The notes under the pieces: model-generated
Seen by the model: only the letters and a program-made list of their open reading frames with translations
Told to the model about the DNA's origin: nothing
The model's database searches: none
Made by a program: the position numbers and the translations under genes
Source: Nocardia sp. CY41
GTDB taxonomy: Bacteria > Actinomycetota > Actinomycetes > Mycobacteriales > Mycobacteriaceae
Direction of reading: 5' to 3'
Length of the DNA stretch: 64,000 nucleotides
Assembly (NCBI RefSeq): GCF_009829325.1
Contig: NZ_VUOS01000003.1
Coordinates: 1 to 64,000, forward strand
Shown here: piece after piece, positions 33,280 to 42,460 of the stretch
How the letters are laid out: the number at the start of each line of letters is the position of its first letter
How positions within the stretch are numbered: the stretch's first letter is position 1

Positions 33280-33530
33280 GGCCCTGCTCTGCGTCGGATG
33301 TCTGTGGTCCTGCGGGTGGATACCCAGTTTATGCCCAGCGACCCGCCGTTCGGTTATTACGTTCCAGAGGGAAGGTGAGGCACGGGTGGGCTTGGTGGCG
33401 TTGTGCCGTTGTTGTCGCGGGGCCGCTGCCGGACCTCGGCAAACAAGAGGCTTCGTGCTGCCGAGCAGGACGCTCCAGCGGACGTCGTCGCAGCGGCGCC
33501 GACCGCTGTGACCTGTGTCAGAATCCGCGC

Positions 33531-34346
33531 ATGACCATCGACGTCTGGGCGCAACACCCGACCCGGCGCTTCCTTGCCCACGACATGTTCGCCTCACTCC
33601 GGCGGTGGACCGGAGCGGTGATACCGACCGACGAGATTCCCCTGTCGGTCACCCTCGACGCGATGGATGCCGCGGGCGTCGACCGAGCGCTCATCTCGGC
33701 GTGGCACGGGCCCGAGGGCGTCCTCATCTCCAACGACGAGGTCGCGGCCTGGGTGGCCGAGGCGCCCGAGCGCCTGCTCCCCATCGCGTCGGTGGACCTG
33801 CGCAGTCCGATGGAGGCGGTGCGGGAGTTGCGCCGCCGCGTCGATCAGGGATTCAAAGGGTTGCGCGTGCTTCCGTGGCTGTGGGAGCTACCGCCGACCG
33901 ATCGGCGCTTCTATCCGCTGTTCGCGGCCTGCGTCGATCTGGGCATCCCGTTCTGCACGCAGGTGGGGCACACGGGTCCGTTGCGGCCGTCGGAGACCGG
34001 TCGCCCCATTCCGTACATCGACCAGGTCGCCCTCGACTTCCCGGAGCTGACGATCGTCTGCGGGCACATCGGCTACCCGTGGACCGAGGAGATGATCGCG
34101 GTCGCGCGCAAGCACGAGAACGTCGTGATCGATACCTCCGCGTACACGACCGAACGCTTTCCCGCGGACCTGGTCTCCTATTTGAAGTCCCGGAGCGGGC
34201 GCAGGAAGGTGCTGTTCGGCACGAACTATCCGATGATCTTCCCGCAGCACGCGCTCGACGGCTTCGCGGCCCTCGGACTGGACGACGAGACCCGCCGGCT
34301 GTACCTGGACGGCAACGCCCGGCGCGTTTTCGGACTGGCCGGTTGA
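33531..34346 (+). CDS. Amidohydrolase family 2 protein (ACMSD-like)
   Basis: The 271-residue protein begins MTIDVWAQHPTRRFLAHDMF. It has the TIM-barrel amidohydrolase blocks: GFKGLRVLPWLWELPPTDRR, PFCTQVGHTGPLRP, VCGHIGYPWTEEMI, VVIDTSAY and VLFGTNYPM. The usual N-terminal H-x-H is replaced by V-W-A-Q-H-P, and the final S-D before x-P is N-Y, so metal binding and decarboxylase activity may differ. Genes of this subtype occur in actinomycete catabolic loci. Substrate not known. Upstream gap 33280-33530 is a divergent promoter shared with pknK. Confidence 0.8.
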   Translation: MTIDVWAQHPTRRFLAHDMFASLRRWTGAVIPTDEIPLSVTLDAMDAAGVDRALISAWHGPEGVLISNDEVAAWVAEAPERLLPIASVDLRSPMEAVRELRRRVDQGFKGLRVLPWLWELPPTDRRFYPLFAACVDLGIPFCTQVGHTGPLRPSETGRPIPYIDQVALDFPELTIVCGHIGYPWTEEMIAVARKHENVVIDTSAYTTERFPADLVSYLKSRSGRRKVLFGTNYPMIFPQHALDGFAALGLDDETRRLYLDGNARRVFGLAG

Positions 34347-34507
34347 CCGATTCAGCGCGGCGGCGTGTCGGCAGGGCGTTGCCCGCGCTTGCCCCCGCTT
34401 CGGTCATAGGATGCCTCGGCGCGCCGGAGATCGGCCGGGCCGTCGCGCGGATCGCCGGACGGTCGGGCGCCGGCGCCCCCGGTCGGCGCGCATCGTGAGG
34501 AGGTCGA

Positions 34508-34888
34508 ATGCTCTGGGTGGTACAGGTGTTCGCCGCCGTGGCCGCTGTGCTCCATGTCGGCATCTTCGTCATGGAGTCCGTGCGGTTCGGTGACCCCAAG
34601 GTGTATCGGGGGGTCTTCCGGCTTTCCGAAGCGGAACTGCCCGCGGCGCGGCCATGGGCGTTCAATCAGGGCTTCTACAACCTGTTTCTGGCGGTGGTGA
34701 CACTCGTGGGCGTGGCGATCCTGCGGTCGACGCCGGAGGCGGGATGGGCGCTGCTGCTCGCCGGATGCGGGTCGATGCTGGCCGCGGCGGTGGTCCTGGT
34801 GGCGCACGACCGCCGGTTCGCCAGAGGCGCGGCGGTGCAGGGCGCGCTGCCCGCGCTGACGCTGCTCGCCGCCGCTACCCAGCTCTGA
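34508..34888 (+). CDS. DUF1304 membrane protein
   Basis: The 126-residue product has four hydrophobic segments: residues 2-22, 52-70, 77-97 and 104-122. The loop HVGIFVMESVRFGDPKVYRG and the block ARPWAFNQGFYNLFLA are the family features (E near helix 1; N-Q-G-x-Y-N). GAGGAGG is 4 bases before the ATG. DUF1304 proteins are widespread with no known activity. Its neighbours give no clue. Confidence 0.92.
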   Translation: MLWVVQVFAAVAAVLHVGIFVMESVRFGDPKVYRGVFRLSEAELPAARPWAFNQGFYNLFLAVVTLVGVAILRSTPEAGWALLLAGCGSMLAAAVVLVAHDRRFARGAAVQGALPALTLLAAATQL

Positions 34889-35339
34889 ACGTGTCCAGGC
34901 GGTCGGCAAGCCGCTGAACACCGGTGTGGCGCCTCGGAATTCTGTTCCGGTCACCAAGGTCAGGCAAACGCCATCAGCACACCGGTGGCAACTAAAGGTC
35001 AACAGCGATGGTCGCATTCGTACTCGTGGACGGGCGCATGGCCCTGAACAGCGACCGGAAGTCGGGAACGACGGACGTCTCCGGTATCGCCGACCGGGGC
35101 GCGGATCGTTCGTCCCCTTGGGCCGAAAAGGGTTGCGGCGAGTGTGCTCTCGGTGCTGAGGCGCCGTCAGGAGGTCTTGACCGCAGAAATGCAGACGCAA
35201 TCTTGCGTTCTTGCATCTGTACGTGCATGATCCAGCTAGCCTAGTTGTGACAACCGATCCGATGGCCGGGATAACCGAATCGAGAGCCAATTATGTTGGT
35301 ACAAAGAGCGTTGGTGTCGGGCGAACTCGGAGTACGGCG
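34889..35339. other. 450-base gap before DUF4254 copy 3
   Basis: No gene is supported. Around 35200-35225 there is a run of TTGCG/TTGCA/GTGCA elements (TCTTGCGTTCTTGCATC, TACGTGCATG) that look operator-like. TTGTGA (35245) and GATAAC (35269) could be a promoter for the DUF4254 gene. Confidence 0.35.
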
Positions 35340-35783
35340 GTGAGCGCGCCGACAGTCGGCGTCTTACCGACCGCACCGCAATTGTTGTGTGCTTTCCAAG
35401 GGCGGCGTTTCCAAGACCGGGAGCTGCTGCGGTCCGCACACGCACTCGCCGAGCTGCACCAGCACCGCGTGCGCGCGGTGGACGCCGCACTCATCGCCGA
35501 AATAGACTGCCGCCGCCGCGAGCTCGTCGACGAGATCAACGACTGGGTCGCGCAGGAGATCCCGCAGCACCGCAACGGGGCCTCGCTGCACACCGAGAGC
35601 CTGGGCGCCGTGGTGGACCGGATGGCACGTAGCTGGGTGGACGCCAATCAGGTCATTCACACCGAGGGCGCGCGCAGCGACAATACCCATAAGCATTGGT
35701 ACCAACTGGCCGAACTCGTCGACGGGTACACTGATCTGGTAACCGACGTGGCCGGTGGCCGCCGCCGTTTGCCCGAACAATGA
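35340..35783 (+). CDS. DUF4254 protein, copy 3
   Basis: The 147-residue protein begins VSAPTVGVLPTAPQLLCAFQ and has the blocks LLRSAHALAELHQHRV, LVDEINDWVAQEIP, ASLHTESLGAVVDRMARS and DLVTDVAGGRRRLPEQ. It is closer to the family consensus than copy 2, as L-H-T-E-S is retained. The GTG at 35340 has GGAG about 8 bases upstream. It is a single-gene unit, closed by the hairpin at 35944. Function unknown. Confidence 0.85.
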   Translation: MSAPTVGVLPTAPQLLCAFQGRRFQDRELLRSAHALAELHQHRVRAVDAALIAEIDCRRRELVDEINDWVAQEIPQHRNGASLHTESLGAVVDRMARSWVDANQVIHTEGARSDNTHKHWYQLAELVDGYTDLVTDVAGGRRRLPEQ

Positions 35784-35943
35784 GTTCGTCGCGACGGTGG
35801 TCTCGTCCGCGGTAGTGACACTGCCCCGCAGCGTCACTCGTCCGAATGGCGGCGTCCCGGTGCCGAGCTACCCGACCAGTGGCTTGCTCCGGGTGGTTCT
35901 GTCGCCGGCACAGTGACGGCGGGCGCAACGGGGCGCCCCGCCC

Positions 35944-35976
35944 GGCGTGCCGCGTGGTCGACTGGCGCGGCACGCC
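35944..35976. terminator. Hairpin terminator between convergent genes
   Basis: GGCGTGCCGCG pairs with CGCGGCACGCC over an 11-base loop. It lies between the DUF4254 gene (plus) and the DUF4126 gene (minus). Confidence 0.65.
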
Positions 35977-36001
35977 CGTGACGGGTTCCACTGCCTAGCA
36001 A

Positions 36002-36610
36002 TCATTTCGCAACCAACGCGCGGCTGCCCGTGCGCTCGGCCCGACGGGCCCGTCGCCGCCGGAGATAGCGACGAATCCGGCTCGCGCAGAAGTACACCAC
36101 GGTCACACCGACGAGGAGCAGAACCGCCGCGATCACCGCCGCGGCCAGTGGGTGGAAAACGGCGAGGGTGACCACACCGGCCACGGTCACGTCCTCGGCG
36201 GTGCTCACCACGATGTTGCTGGCGGGCTCGGGCGAGGTGTTGACCGCCATCCGAGTTCCCGCCTTCACCAGATGGCTCACCAGGGCGGCCGTTCCGCCGA
36301 CCGCGCCCGCGGCGAGTTCCGGCAGCGAGCCGTCCTGTCCGGCCAGCAGGGCCGCGACCACCGCGCCCGCGATCGGCCGCACCACGGTGTGCACCGCGTC
36401 CCAGAACGAGTCGAGATACGGGATCTTGTCGGCCACGGCCTCGACCAAGAACAATACTGCCGCCGCGATCAGGACGTCGGTGCGCTGCAAGGCTTCCGGT
36501 ACCGAATCGGCGAAGCCGAACCGGCCGAAGAGGCCGAGCAGCAGCACCACGGCGTAGGCGTTCACGCCGCTGGCCCAGCCTGCGGTGAAGATCAACGGTA
36601 GAGCGGACAC
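36002..36610 (-). CDS. DUF4126 membrane protein
   Basis: The 202-residue protein starts VSALPLIFTAGWASGVNAYA, with family features G-W-x-S-G-x-N-A-Y. It continues with LIAAAVLFLVEAVADKIPYL, where D-K-I-P follows a helix, then GSLPELAAGAVGGTAALVSH and late helices. Five to six hydrophobic segments are present. The C-terminus is Arg-rich (RRYLRRRRARRAERTG). GTG 36610 is chosen because the family starts there. DUF4126 proteins have no assigned function. Confidence 0.88.
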   Translation of the reverse strand: MSALPLIFTAGWASGVNAYAVVLLLGLFGRFGFADSVPEALQRTDVLIAAAVLFLVEAVADKIPYLDSFWDAVHTVVRPIAGAVVAALLAGQDGSLPELAAGAVGGTAALVSHLVKAGTRMAVNTSPEPASNIVVSTAEDVTVAGVVTLAVFHPLAAAVIAAVLLLVGVTVVYFCASRIRRYLRRRRARRAERTGSRALVAK

Positions 36611-37283
36611 GAGCCCATGGTAGGGCGACCGGGCGACAGCGCGCCCTGGCGTCCGTGTCCCTGCTGGATATCCAGACTGCCGAATCGGCAGCCGACATCG
36701 ACCTGGTCGGGCGAATGCCGAATCCGCCGCGCCGGAGCCAATTTCAGCGAGGGTATCGACGTGACGCGCCTTTCCGGCTGTGGCGTACACGGCCGTTGAT
36801 ACGGACGCGGTGCCGGAGCTCAGCGCAGCGCACAGGGCTGCTATGAGCGCGTAGCGTCCGCTTCGCGTGGTCGGAACCGATTCCGGCGCGGGCTCGCCCT
36901 GCCCTCCCGCCGGAACGGGTGCGGGGCGATTCCACTCCCGGCTTCCGGTCGACGGATCGTTTCGAGGGCGTGGTGACGTCGTCGGCCGAATTACTCGATC
37001 CGGTGTCGCCTACGCCGACTCGCCGGGTGTGCACTCGGTCGGTGCGAACCGCCACCGTCGGGCCGCGTCGGTCGCGTATTCGTCGGTGCTGGGCGGGGGG
37101 ATGCCGCGCGCACGTCGGTCGCTACCGTGTGTGGCGGCCCCTTCCCGATCGGCCTCGGTTCATGCCTCCGATTCGATGATCGAGCGCTCCGGCGCGCTCG
37201 TGCCCGGCCGAACCGGACCGTGGTCCGAGGCTGTTCCCGCTGGCCCTCGGCATCGGCGCGGTCGTCCGATTACGCTGTTCGCT
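36611..37283. other. 670-base gap upstream of map
   Basis: Frames are open on both strands, but none has a start signal, family resemblance or normal codon use. The base composition is similar to the neighbours. It must contain the promoters of the DUF4126 gene and map; I could not place them. Confidence 0.4.
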
Positions 37284-38147
37284 ATGTCTGTCCGCACTCG
37301 CAAGCCCCTCGTCCCCGGAACGCTGTCGCCCACCCGTGAAGTGCCGCGCACCATCGAGCGCCCGGAATACGCGTGGAAGAAGACCGCCGACGAGGGGCGT
37401 GAGCCTTGGGTACAGACCGCAGAGACGATCGAGAAGATGCGGATCGCGGGCAAGATCGCCGCCCAGGCGCTGGAGGAGGCGGGCAAGGCGGTCGCGCCCG
37501 GCGTGACCACCGACGAACTGGACCGCATCGCGCACGAGTACATGTGCGACCACGGCGCCTACCCGTCCACCCTGGGCTACAAGGGCTTCCCGAAGTCGTG
37601 CTGCACCTCGTTGAACGAGGTCATCTGCCACGGAATCCCGGACTCGACCGTGATCGAGGACGGCGACATCGTCAACATCGACGTCACCGCCTACATCGAC
37701 GGCGTGCACGGTGACACCAACAAGACGTTCCTGGCCGGTGACGTCGACGAGGAGGTGCGCCTGCTGGTCGAGCGGACCGAGGAGGCCACCATGCGGGCGA
37801 TCAAAGCGGTCCGCCCCGGCCGGGCGCTGAACGTGATCGGCCGCGTCATCGAGTCCTACGCCAACCGGTTCGGCTACGGCGTGGTGCGCGACTTCACCGG
37901 CCACGGCGTCGGCCCGACCTTCCACAGCGGGCTGGTCGTGCTGCACTACGACCAGCCGGCGGTGGAGACCATCATCGAACCGGGCATGACGTTCACCATC
38001 GAGCCGATGATCAACCTCGGCGGCATCGACTACGAGATCTGGGACGACGGCTGGACCGTCGTGACCAAGGATCGCAAGTGGACCGCGCAGTTCGAGCACA
38101 CCTTGGTCGTCACCGAGTCGGGGGCCGAGATCCTGACCCTCCCGTGA
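37284..38147 (+). CDS. map: Methionine aminopeptidase, type I
   Basis: The 287-residue protein has the type I core with the five metal ligands: D in [13 protein letters not shown] (two Asp), H in [11 protein letters not shown] in [11 protein letters not shown], and the late E in [10 protein letters not shown]. It removes the initiator methionine from new proteins. The N-terminal 50 residues ([20 protein letters not shown]) contain the P-x-x-P type extension seen in MapB of mycobacteria that contacts the ribosome. ATG 37284 is taken from this pattern. Confidence 0.95.
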   Translation: MSVRTRKPLVPGTLSPTREVPRTIERPEYAWKKTADEGREPWVQTAETIEKMRIAGKIAAQALEEAGKAVAPGVTTDELDRIAHEYMCDHGAYPSTLGYKGFPKSCCTSLNEVICHGIPDSTVIEDGDIVNIDVTAYIDGVHGDTNKTFLAGDVDEEVRLLVERTEEATMRAIKAVRPGRALNVIGRVIESYANRFGYGVVRDFTGHGVGPTFHSGLVVLHYDQPAVETIIEPGMTFTIEPMINLGGIDYEIWDDGWTVVTKDRKWTAQFEHTLVVTESGAEILTLP

Positions 38148-38211
38148 CCGGCGGCCTGGCCCGTCGCGGTCCGGCGGCTCGGATGACCGCGCCCCGCATG
38201 ACCGGACCGCG

Positions 38212-39750
38212 ATGAAGGGCGCGCTGCTGGTCGCGGGCACGACCTCGGACGCGGGCAAGAGCGTCGTCGTGGCCGGGATCTGCCGGATGCTGGCGCGGCG
38301 CGGCGTGCGCGTCGCCCCGTTCAAAGCCCAGAACATGTCCAACAACTCCGTGGTCACCCTCGACGGCGGGGAAATCGGCCGGGCGCAGGCATTGCAGGCC
38401 CACGCGTGCGGACTGGAGCCGAGCGTGCGGTTCAATCCCGTCCTGCTCAAGCCGGGCAGTGATCGCCGCTCCCAGCTGGTGGTGCGGGGCAAGGCGATCG
38501 GCACCGTCGGCGCGGAGGACTACTTCCGGCATCGCCGGGAACTGCGCGAGGTGGTGGCCGCCGAACTCGCCGCCTTGCGCAACGAATTCGATGTGGTCGT
38601 CTGCGAGGGCGCCGGGTCGCCCGCCGAGATCAACTTGCGTGCGACGGATCTGGCGAACATGGGCCTGGCTCGTGCCGCGGGGCTGCCGGTGCTGCTGGTC
38701 GGAGACATCGATCGCGGTGGGGTGCTCGCCCATCTGTTCGGCACCGTCGCCATTCTCGAGCCCGAAGACCAGCGCTTGATCTGCGGGTTCGTCGTCAACA
38801 AGTTCCGTGGCGCGGTCGAGCTGCTGCGGCCCGGGCTGGAACGTCTCACCGAACTCACCGGCCGCCCCACCCTCGGCGTGCTGCCGTATTCCGAGGACCT
38901 GTGGATCGATGCGGAGGACTCGCTGAGCACCCTCGCCGACGCGCCGGTCGGCCGTCCGCGACCACCGGTGGGCGCCGAATGGCTGAGCGTCGCCGCGATC
39001 CGGCTGCCGCGCATCTCCAATTCCACCGACGTCGAGGCATTGGCCTGCGAACCCGGTGTCGCGGTGCGCTGGGTGGCCGAACCGTCCCGGTTGGCGGACG
39101 CCGATCTGGTGGTTCTGCCCGGGAGCAAGGCGACCGTGTCGGACCTGCGGTGGTTGCGGCGCACCGGCATCGCCGACGCCTTGCGGGCCCGCGCCGCCGC
39201 GGGCAGGCCGATCCTGGGCGTCTGCGGCGGGTACCAGATGCTCGGCACCCGCATCCTGGACCGCGTCGAGTCCGGTGCGGGCGAGGTCGACGGTCTCGGA
39301 TTGCTCGACCTCACCGTCGCATTCGCCGAGCCGAAGGTGTTGCGCCGCAGCGCGGGACACGCCGCGGGGGTCTCCGTGCACGGCTACGAGATTCATCACG
39401 GCCGCGTCACGCACCGTGGGGATCCGGCGTGGCTGACCGTCGACGGCGAGCCGGAGGGCAGCGTCCGTGGCGCGGTGTGGGGTACCCACCTGCACGGTTT
39501 GCTGGAGTCCGACGAGTTCCGGCGCGGGTGGCTCCGTACGGTGGCGGAGGCGGCGGGGCGGGCGGGTTTCGTCGCTGCCGGCGACGTCTCGGTCGCGACG
39601 GTGCGTGCCGCCCAGCTCGATCTGCTGGCCGATCTGATCGAAGACCATCTCGACCTCGCGGCGTTCGAGCGCCTGCTGACCGACGGCGCGCCCGCCGGCC
39701 TGCCCGCTCTGGCCACCGACGTGGTGCTCCCGAACGGCCGTATCGGTTGA
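38212..39750 (+). CDS. cobQ: Adenosylcobyric acid synthase (glutamine-hydrolysing)
   Basis: The 512-residue protein has the ATP-binding [14 protein letters not shown] (about 9-22), [12 protein letters not shown] and [12 protein letters not shown] in the synthetase part. Its class I glutamine amidotransferase part has GVCGGYQML with the nucleophile Cys, and THLHGLLES with the catalytic His. It amidates four side chains of adenosylcobyrinic acid a,c-diamide. Length is normal for CobQ. It lies 65 bases behind map and is separated by 5 kb from the other cobalamin genes in this window. Confidence 0.95.
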   Translation: MKGALLVAGTTSDAGKSVVVAGICRMLARRGVRVAPFKAQNMSNNSVVTLDGGEIGRAQALQAHACGLEPSVRFNPVLLKPGSDRRSQLVVRGKAIGTVGAEDYFRHRRELREVVAAELAALRNEFDVVVCEGAGSPAEINLRATDLANMGLARAAGLPVLLVGDIDRGGVLAHLFGTVAILEPEDQRLICGFVVNKFRGAVELLRPGLERLTELTGRPTLGVLPYSEDLWIDAEDSLSTLADAPVGRPRPPVGAEWLSVAAIRLPRISNSTDVEALACEPGVAVRWVAEPSRLADADLVVLPGSKATVSDLRWLRRTGIADALRARAAAGRPILGVCGGYQMLGTRILDRVESGAGEVDGLGLLDLTVAFAEPKVLRRSAGHAAGVSVHGYEIHHGRVTHRGDPAWLTVDGEPEGSVRGAVWGTHLHGLLESDEFRRGWLRTVAEAAGRAGFVAAGDVSVATVRAAQLDLLADLIEDHLDLAAFERLLTDGAPAGLPALATDVVLPNGRIG

Positions 39751-39812
39751 CGCGGACCACCCAGCGCCTTACCTTGCAGTAAGGAATTCGGCTCCAGGTA
39801 AGGCTCGGAGCC
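39747..39812 (+). promoter_or_regulatory. Promoter and operator of the vapBC-like pair
   Basis: TTGACG (39747-39752) and TACCTT (39770-39775) are 17 bases apart. The inverted repeat CCTTAC-N6-GTAAGG (39767-39784) covers the -10, and a second one, GGCTCC-N11-GGAGCC, covers 39790-39812. This fits autorepression by an AbrB-type antitoxin. Confidence 0.6.
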
Positions 39813-39836
39813 GATCGGCACGGTCGGGTGAGGATG

Positions 39837-40121
39837 ATGGCGGCGGAGAAGAGGCCAAGCGGCCGAGGGGCGAATGTGGTGTCGGCGACGGTCACGAGCA
39901 AGGGGCAGATCACCATCCCGATCGATGTGCGCGTGGCGATGGGCTTGCGCACCGGCGTGCGCGTCGCCTTCGTGCCCACGCCCACGGGCACCTACGAACT
40001 GGTGCCCGAAACGCGCACGATCAAGGCGCTGAAAGGCATCGTGGGCTGGTCCGGATCTCCGATCGGCCTTGCCGAGATGAACGAGGCGATCGCGGGCAAC
40101 GTCGTGGAAGGTAAGCGGTGA
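39837..40121 (+). CDS. AbrB-type antitoxin (VapB-like)
   Basis: The 94-residue protein contains SATVTSKGQITIPIDVRVAM, the swapped-hairpin AbrB/MazE DNA-binding domain. The C-terminal half (TIKALKGIVGWSGSPIGLAE, MNEAIAGNVVEGKR) would wrap around the toxin. The stop overlaps the toxin start as TGATG. Several starts are possible: GTG 39828, ATG 39834, ATG 39837 and a GTG about 36 bases inside with GAGGGG before it. Inverted repeats upstream suggest autoregulation. Confidence 0.88.
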   Translation: MAAEKRPSGRGANVVSATVTSKGQITIPIDVRVAMGLRTGVRVAFVPTPTGTYELVPETRTIKALKGIVGWSGSPIGLAEMNEAIAGNVVEGKR

Positions 40122-40513
40122 TGATCGGTCTGGACGCGAACGTGCTGATCCGCTATCTCACCCAGGACGACCCGGAGCAGTCCGCGCGCGCCAATCAGGT
40201 GATCGACGGGCTCACCGAGAGCAAACCGGGTTACGTCACGATGATCGTGCTCGCGGAGATCCACTGGGTGCTGCGTCGCGGCTACAAACAGGATCCCGAG
40301 GCCGTCACCGACGTGCTGCTCGGACTGCTCGATTCGAGCGAGATCGTGGTCGAGCGGGCCGACACCGTGCGACAGGCGTTGCGCCGGGCCGCCGACGGCG
40401 CGGACTTCGCCGACGCGCTGATCCAGCAGCTCGGTCAGGAGGCCGGGTGTGAGCTGACCGTCACCTTCGATCACAACGCAGGTGAGCGAGCCGGGATGCG
40501 CCTGCTCGCGTGA
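40121..40513 (+). CDS. PIN-domain toxin (VapC-like ribonuclease)
   Basis: The 130-residue protein begins MIGLDANVLIRYLTQDDPEQ, with the first catalytic Asp (D5), then E in VLAEIHWVL, and ADGADFADALIQ plus TFDHNAGERAG with later acidic residues. PIN toxins of this type cleave tRNA or rRNA in a magnesium-dependent way. The start overlaps the antitoxin stop, so translation is coupled. Confidence 0.9.
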   Translation: MIGLDANVLIRYLTQDDPEQSARANQVIDGLTESKPGYVTMIVLAEIHWVLRRGYKQDPEAVTDVLLGLLDSSEIVVERADTVRQALRRAADGADFADALIQQLGQEAGCELTVTFDHNAGERAGMRLLA

Positions 40514-40568
40514 ATCCGGCACCCCGACCCACCGCCGCGGTGCCGTGATCCGTGTAGCGTGATTCGGC

Positions 40569-41132
40569 ATGGAATCTCGGCAGATCACGGTGGGTGACCG
40601 GGCGTGGACCGTGCGGATCGACGGGCCGGAATCCCGGCACAGCGTGCTGCTGCTGCCCGACGCGGGCGACCCGGCGGACGTCTTCGATCAGGTGTGCGCC
40701 CGGCTGCACAATTCGGATCTGCGGACCTTCGCGGTGGAGTCGATCGAAGGTCTCGACCCGGCCGCCGTCACCGCGATCCTCGACGCCCTGGGGCTGCCGT
40801 GGGTGAACGTGGCCGGGTGCGGCGCGGGCGCCGTGCTGGCCTGGCAGGCGTGCGCGCGCGGATTCGGACGTTTCCAGAGCCTGGTCGTGGCCGATCGCGG
40901 TCATCCGGCCACGCCCGGCGCCGATGGAGCGGTGGCGGACGCGTCGACCGGCCCGGTGGAGGTGCCGACCACGCTGCTGGTCACGAAGAATCTGCCGCGC
41001 TCGGTGGCCGACACCTCGGGACGGTTCGTCTATGGCGAGTTCCGGGTGGTGGAGGTCGACGTCACCGATGTGGCCACCGAAGCCGACCACGAGCTGGCCA
41101 CCGAGATCGTGCTACGCACCAGCCTCTGGTGA
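40569..41132 (+). CDS. Alpha/beta-hydrolase-like protein without a serine nucleophile
   Basis: The 187-residue product begins MESRQITVGDRAWTVRIDGP. VLLLPDAGDPADVFDQVCAR is like the first strands of an alpha/beta hydrolase. The elbow position reads NVAGCGAGAVLAWQACARGF, i.e. G-C-G-A-G in place of G-x-S-x-G. No lid domain and no clear final histidine block are present, and it is shorter than the family (usually 250 or more). Cysteine-dependent hydrolysis or loss of activity are both possible. Its 3' end overlaps the convergent gene by 21 bases. Confidence 0.65.
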   Translation: MESRQITVGDRAWTVRIDGPESRHSVLLLPDAGDPADVFDQVCARLHNSDLRTFAVESIEGLDPAAVTAILDALGLPWVNVAGCGAGAVLAWQACARGFGRFQSLVVADRGHPATPGADGAVADASTGPVEVPTTLLVTKNLPRSVADTSGRFVYGEFRVVEVDVTDVATEADHELATEIVLRTSLW

Positions 41133-42173
41133 GTTCGCGGCCTGGTAGCCGGCCAGCCAGTCGAGCCAGCTGTCGAGTTCGCGGAACGCCTGGGTCAGCG
41201 GTTCGGGGCCGGAGAGGAACACGTCGTGCTTGGCGCCGTCGATCGGCACCATGTTCGTGCGATCGCCCAGGCAGCCCGACCAGCGCTGGATCTGCCTGAC
41301 GTCGAGCACCGCGTCGGCCACGTCCACGGCGGGACCGTATTCCTTGGCGAACTTCGTCATCCGGGAACGCAGGATCAGCGAGGGGACGCCGATGTCGAGG
41401 CCCTGGTGCAGCCGCGCGTGGCCGTTGCGGATCGCCCGCAGCCAGCCGAGCCGGACGGGGAAGCCGTGCAACGGTTTCCAGTCCAGGTTGTAGTTCCATT
41501 CGCCGGACACCGAGTGGTGCAGGCTGTCGCCGTAGGTGCTGATCTTGCCGCCGGGCAGCTGCACCATCTTGCGGAATCGGCCCACCGTCTTGATGATCGG
41601 CGTCCCGATGCTGCGGTAGTACGCCGGACCCTGCAGGTCGAACCACGGGCTGTTGAGCACCACGCCGGTGATGCCCGCCGCGGCCGTGCCCTCGGCGCGG
41701 TTGAGCCGATCCAGCCACAGCGACACGACCAGACCGCCGGTGGAGTGAGCGTTCAGCACCACCGCGGCGCCGGTCTCGGCCCGCACGATCCGCAGCGCCT
41801 CCGCCAGCTCCCGGTCGTAGAAAGCGAGATCCGTCACATAGTGCGGGGTCTGCCCGTCGCGCAGCGACCGGCCGCATTTACGCAGGTCGAGCGCATAGAA
41901 TTGGAACCCGCGCGCGGCGAAGTGCTCGGCGAGGTGCTCCTGGAAGAAATAGTCGGTGAATCCGTGGACGTAGAGCACCGCGCCCGCGGTCTGCTCGACG
42001 GCGCCGGAGGGGACGTAGCGCACCAGCGTGGCGACCACCTCGCCTTCGCCGTCGGGATCGGGGCCGAGGGGCAGCGTGCGCTGCTGGTACTGCGGACCGA
42101 GGACGTCGGGGCGCCAGCCTTCGCCATCCGGCGAAGTGCTGACCGGTTCGGCAAGCGACTGTTCGTTCGTCAC
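41112..42173 (-). CDS. Alpha/beta hydrolase (serine aminopeptidase S33 type)
   Basis: The 353-residue protein has VLYVHGFTDYFFQEHLAEHF (oxyanion region), ALDLRKCGRS, NAHSTGGLVVSLW (nucleophile Ser in H-S-T-G-G), and a late DGAKHDVFLSGPEPL (His). This is the monoacylglycerol-lipase-like group. It is probably a carboxylesterase or lysophospholipase acting on lipids. The GTG 42173 gives VTNEQSLAEPVSTSPDGEGW, the typical start in relatives. Divergent from mqo, with about 290 bases between. Confidence 0.85.
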   Translation of the reverse strand: MTNEQSLAEPVSTSPDGEGWRPDVLGPQYQQRTLPLGPDPDGEGEVVATLVRYVPSGAVEQTAGAVLYVHGFTDYFFQEHLAEHFAARGFQFYALDLRKCGRSLRDGQTPHYVTDLAFYDRELAEALRIVRAETGAAVVLNAHSTGGLVVSLWLDRLNRAEGTAAAGITGVVLNSPWFDLQGPAYYRSIGTPIIKTVGRFRKMVQLPGGKISTYGDSLHHSVSGEWNYNLDWKPLHGFPVRLGWLRAIRNGHARLHQGLDIGVPSLILRSRMTKFAKEYGPAVDVADAVLDVRQIQRWSGCLGDRTNMVPIDGAKHDVFLSGPEPLTQAFRELDSWLDWLAGYQAANSPEAGA

Positions 42174-42309
42174 GCGACCAATGTATTGGACAGTGTCAAC
42201 CGCCGACAGACCATGGCCGTCCGCTCGCCGCCGAAGTGACGACGATCTCTGTCGCATTCCGCACATTCAGCAGGTTCGTTGCGGGGTGGCGGCGTGGTGA
42301 GGTGCACAA

Positions 42310-42337
42310 TTGGGCTTAGGTGAACGGCGGGTAACCT
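42310..42337 (+). promoter_or_regulatory. Candidate promoter of mqo
   Basis: TTGGGC (42310-42315) and TAACCT (42332-42337) are 16 bases apart and lie about 125 bases before mqo. Confidence 0.4.
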
Positions 42338-42460
42338 AACTCCCGCCATGCCGTTCGGGGTCGGCGGACGCCGGAACCGAGCCACAACCACACCGTGCCC
42401 AGGCAGGTCCACCCGCCCGGTGGGCCCGCGCAGAAGGACAAGGAAGTCGATCTACCCGTG

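Noticed and set aside
31534..33378. 614-codon plus-strand frame opposite pknK
   Set aside because: PknK has intact kinase and P-loop motifs on the other strand; the plus frame has no recognisable motif and is Arg/Gln-rich.
42316..42339. TTAGG...CCTAA upstream of mqo as an IdeR site
   Set aside because: The half sites are 14 bases apart; the IdeR palindrome needs 9. The segment is better explained by a -10 element (TAACCT).
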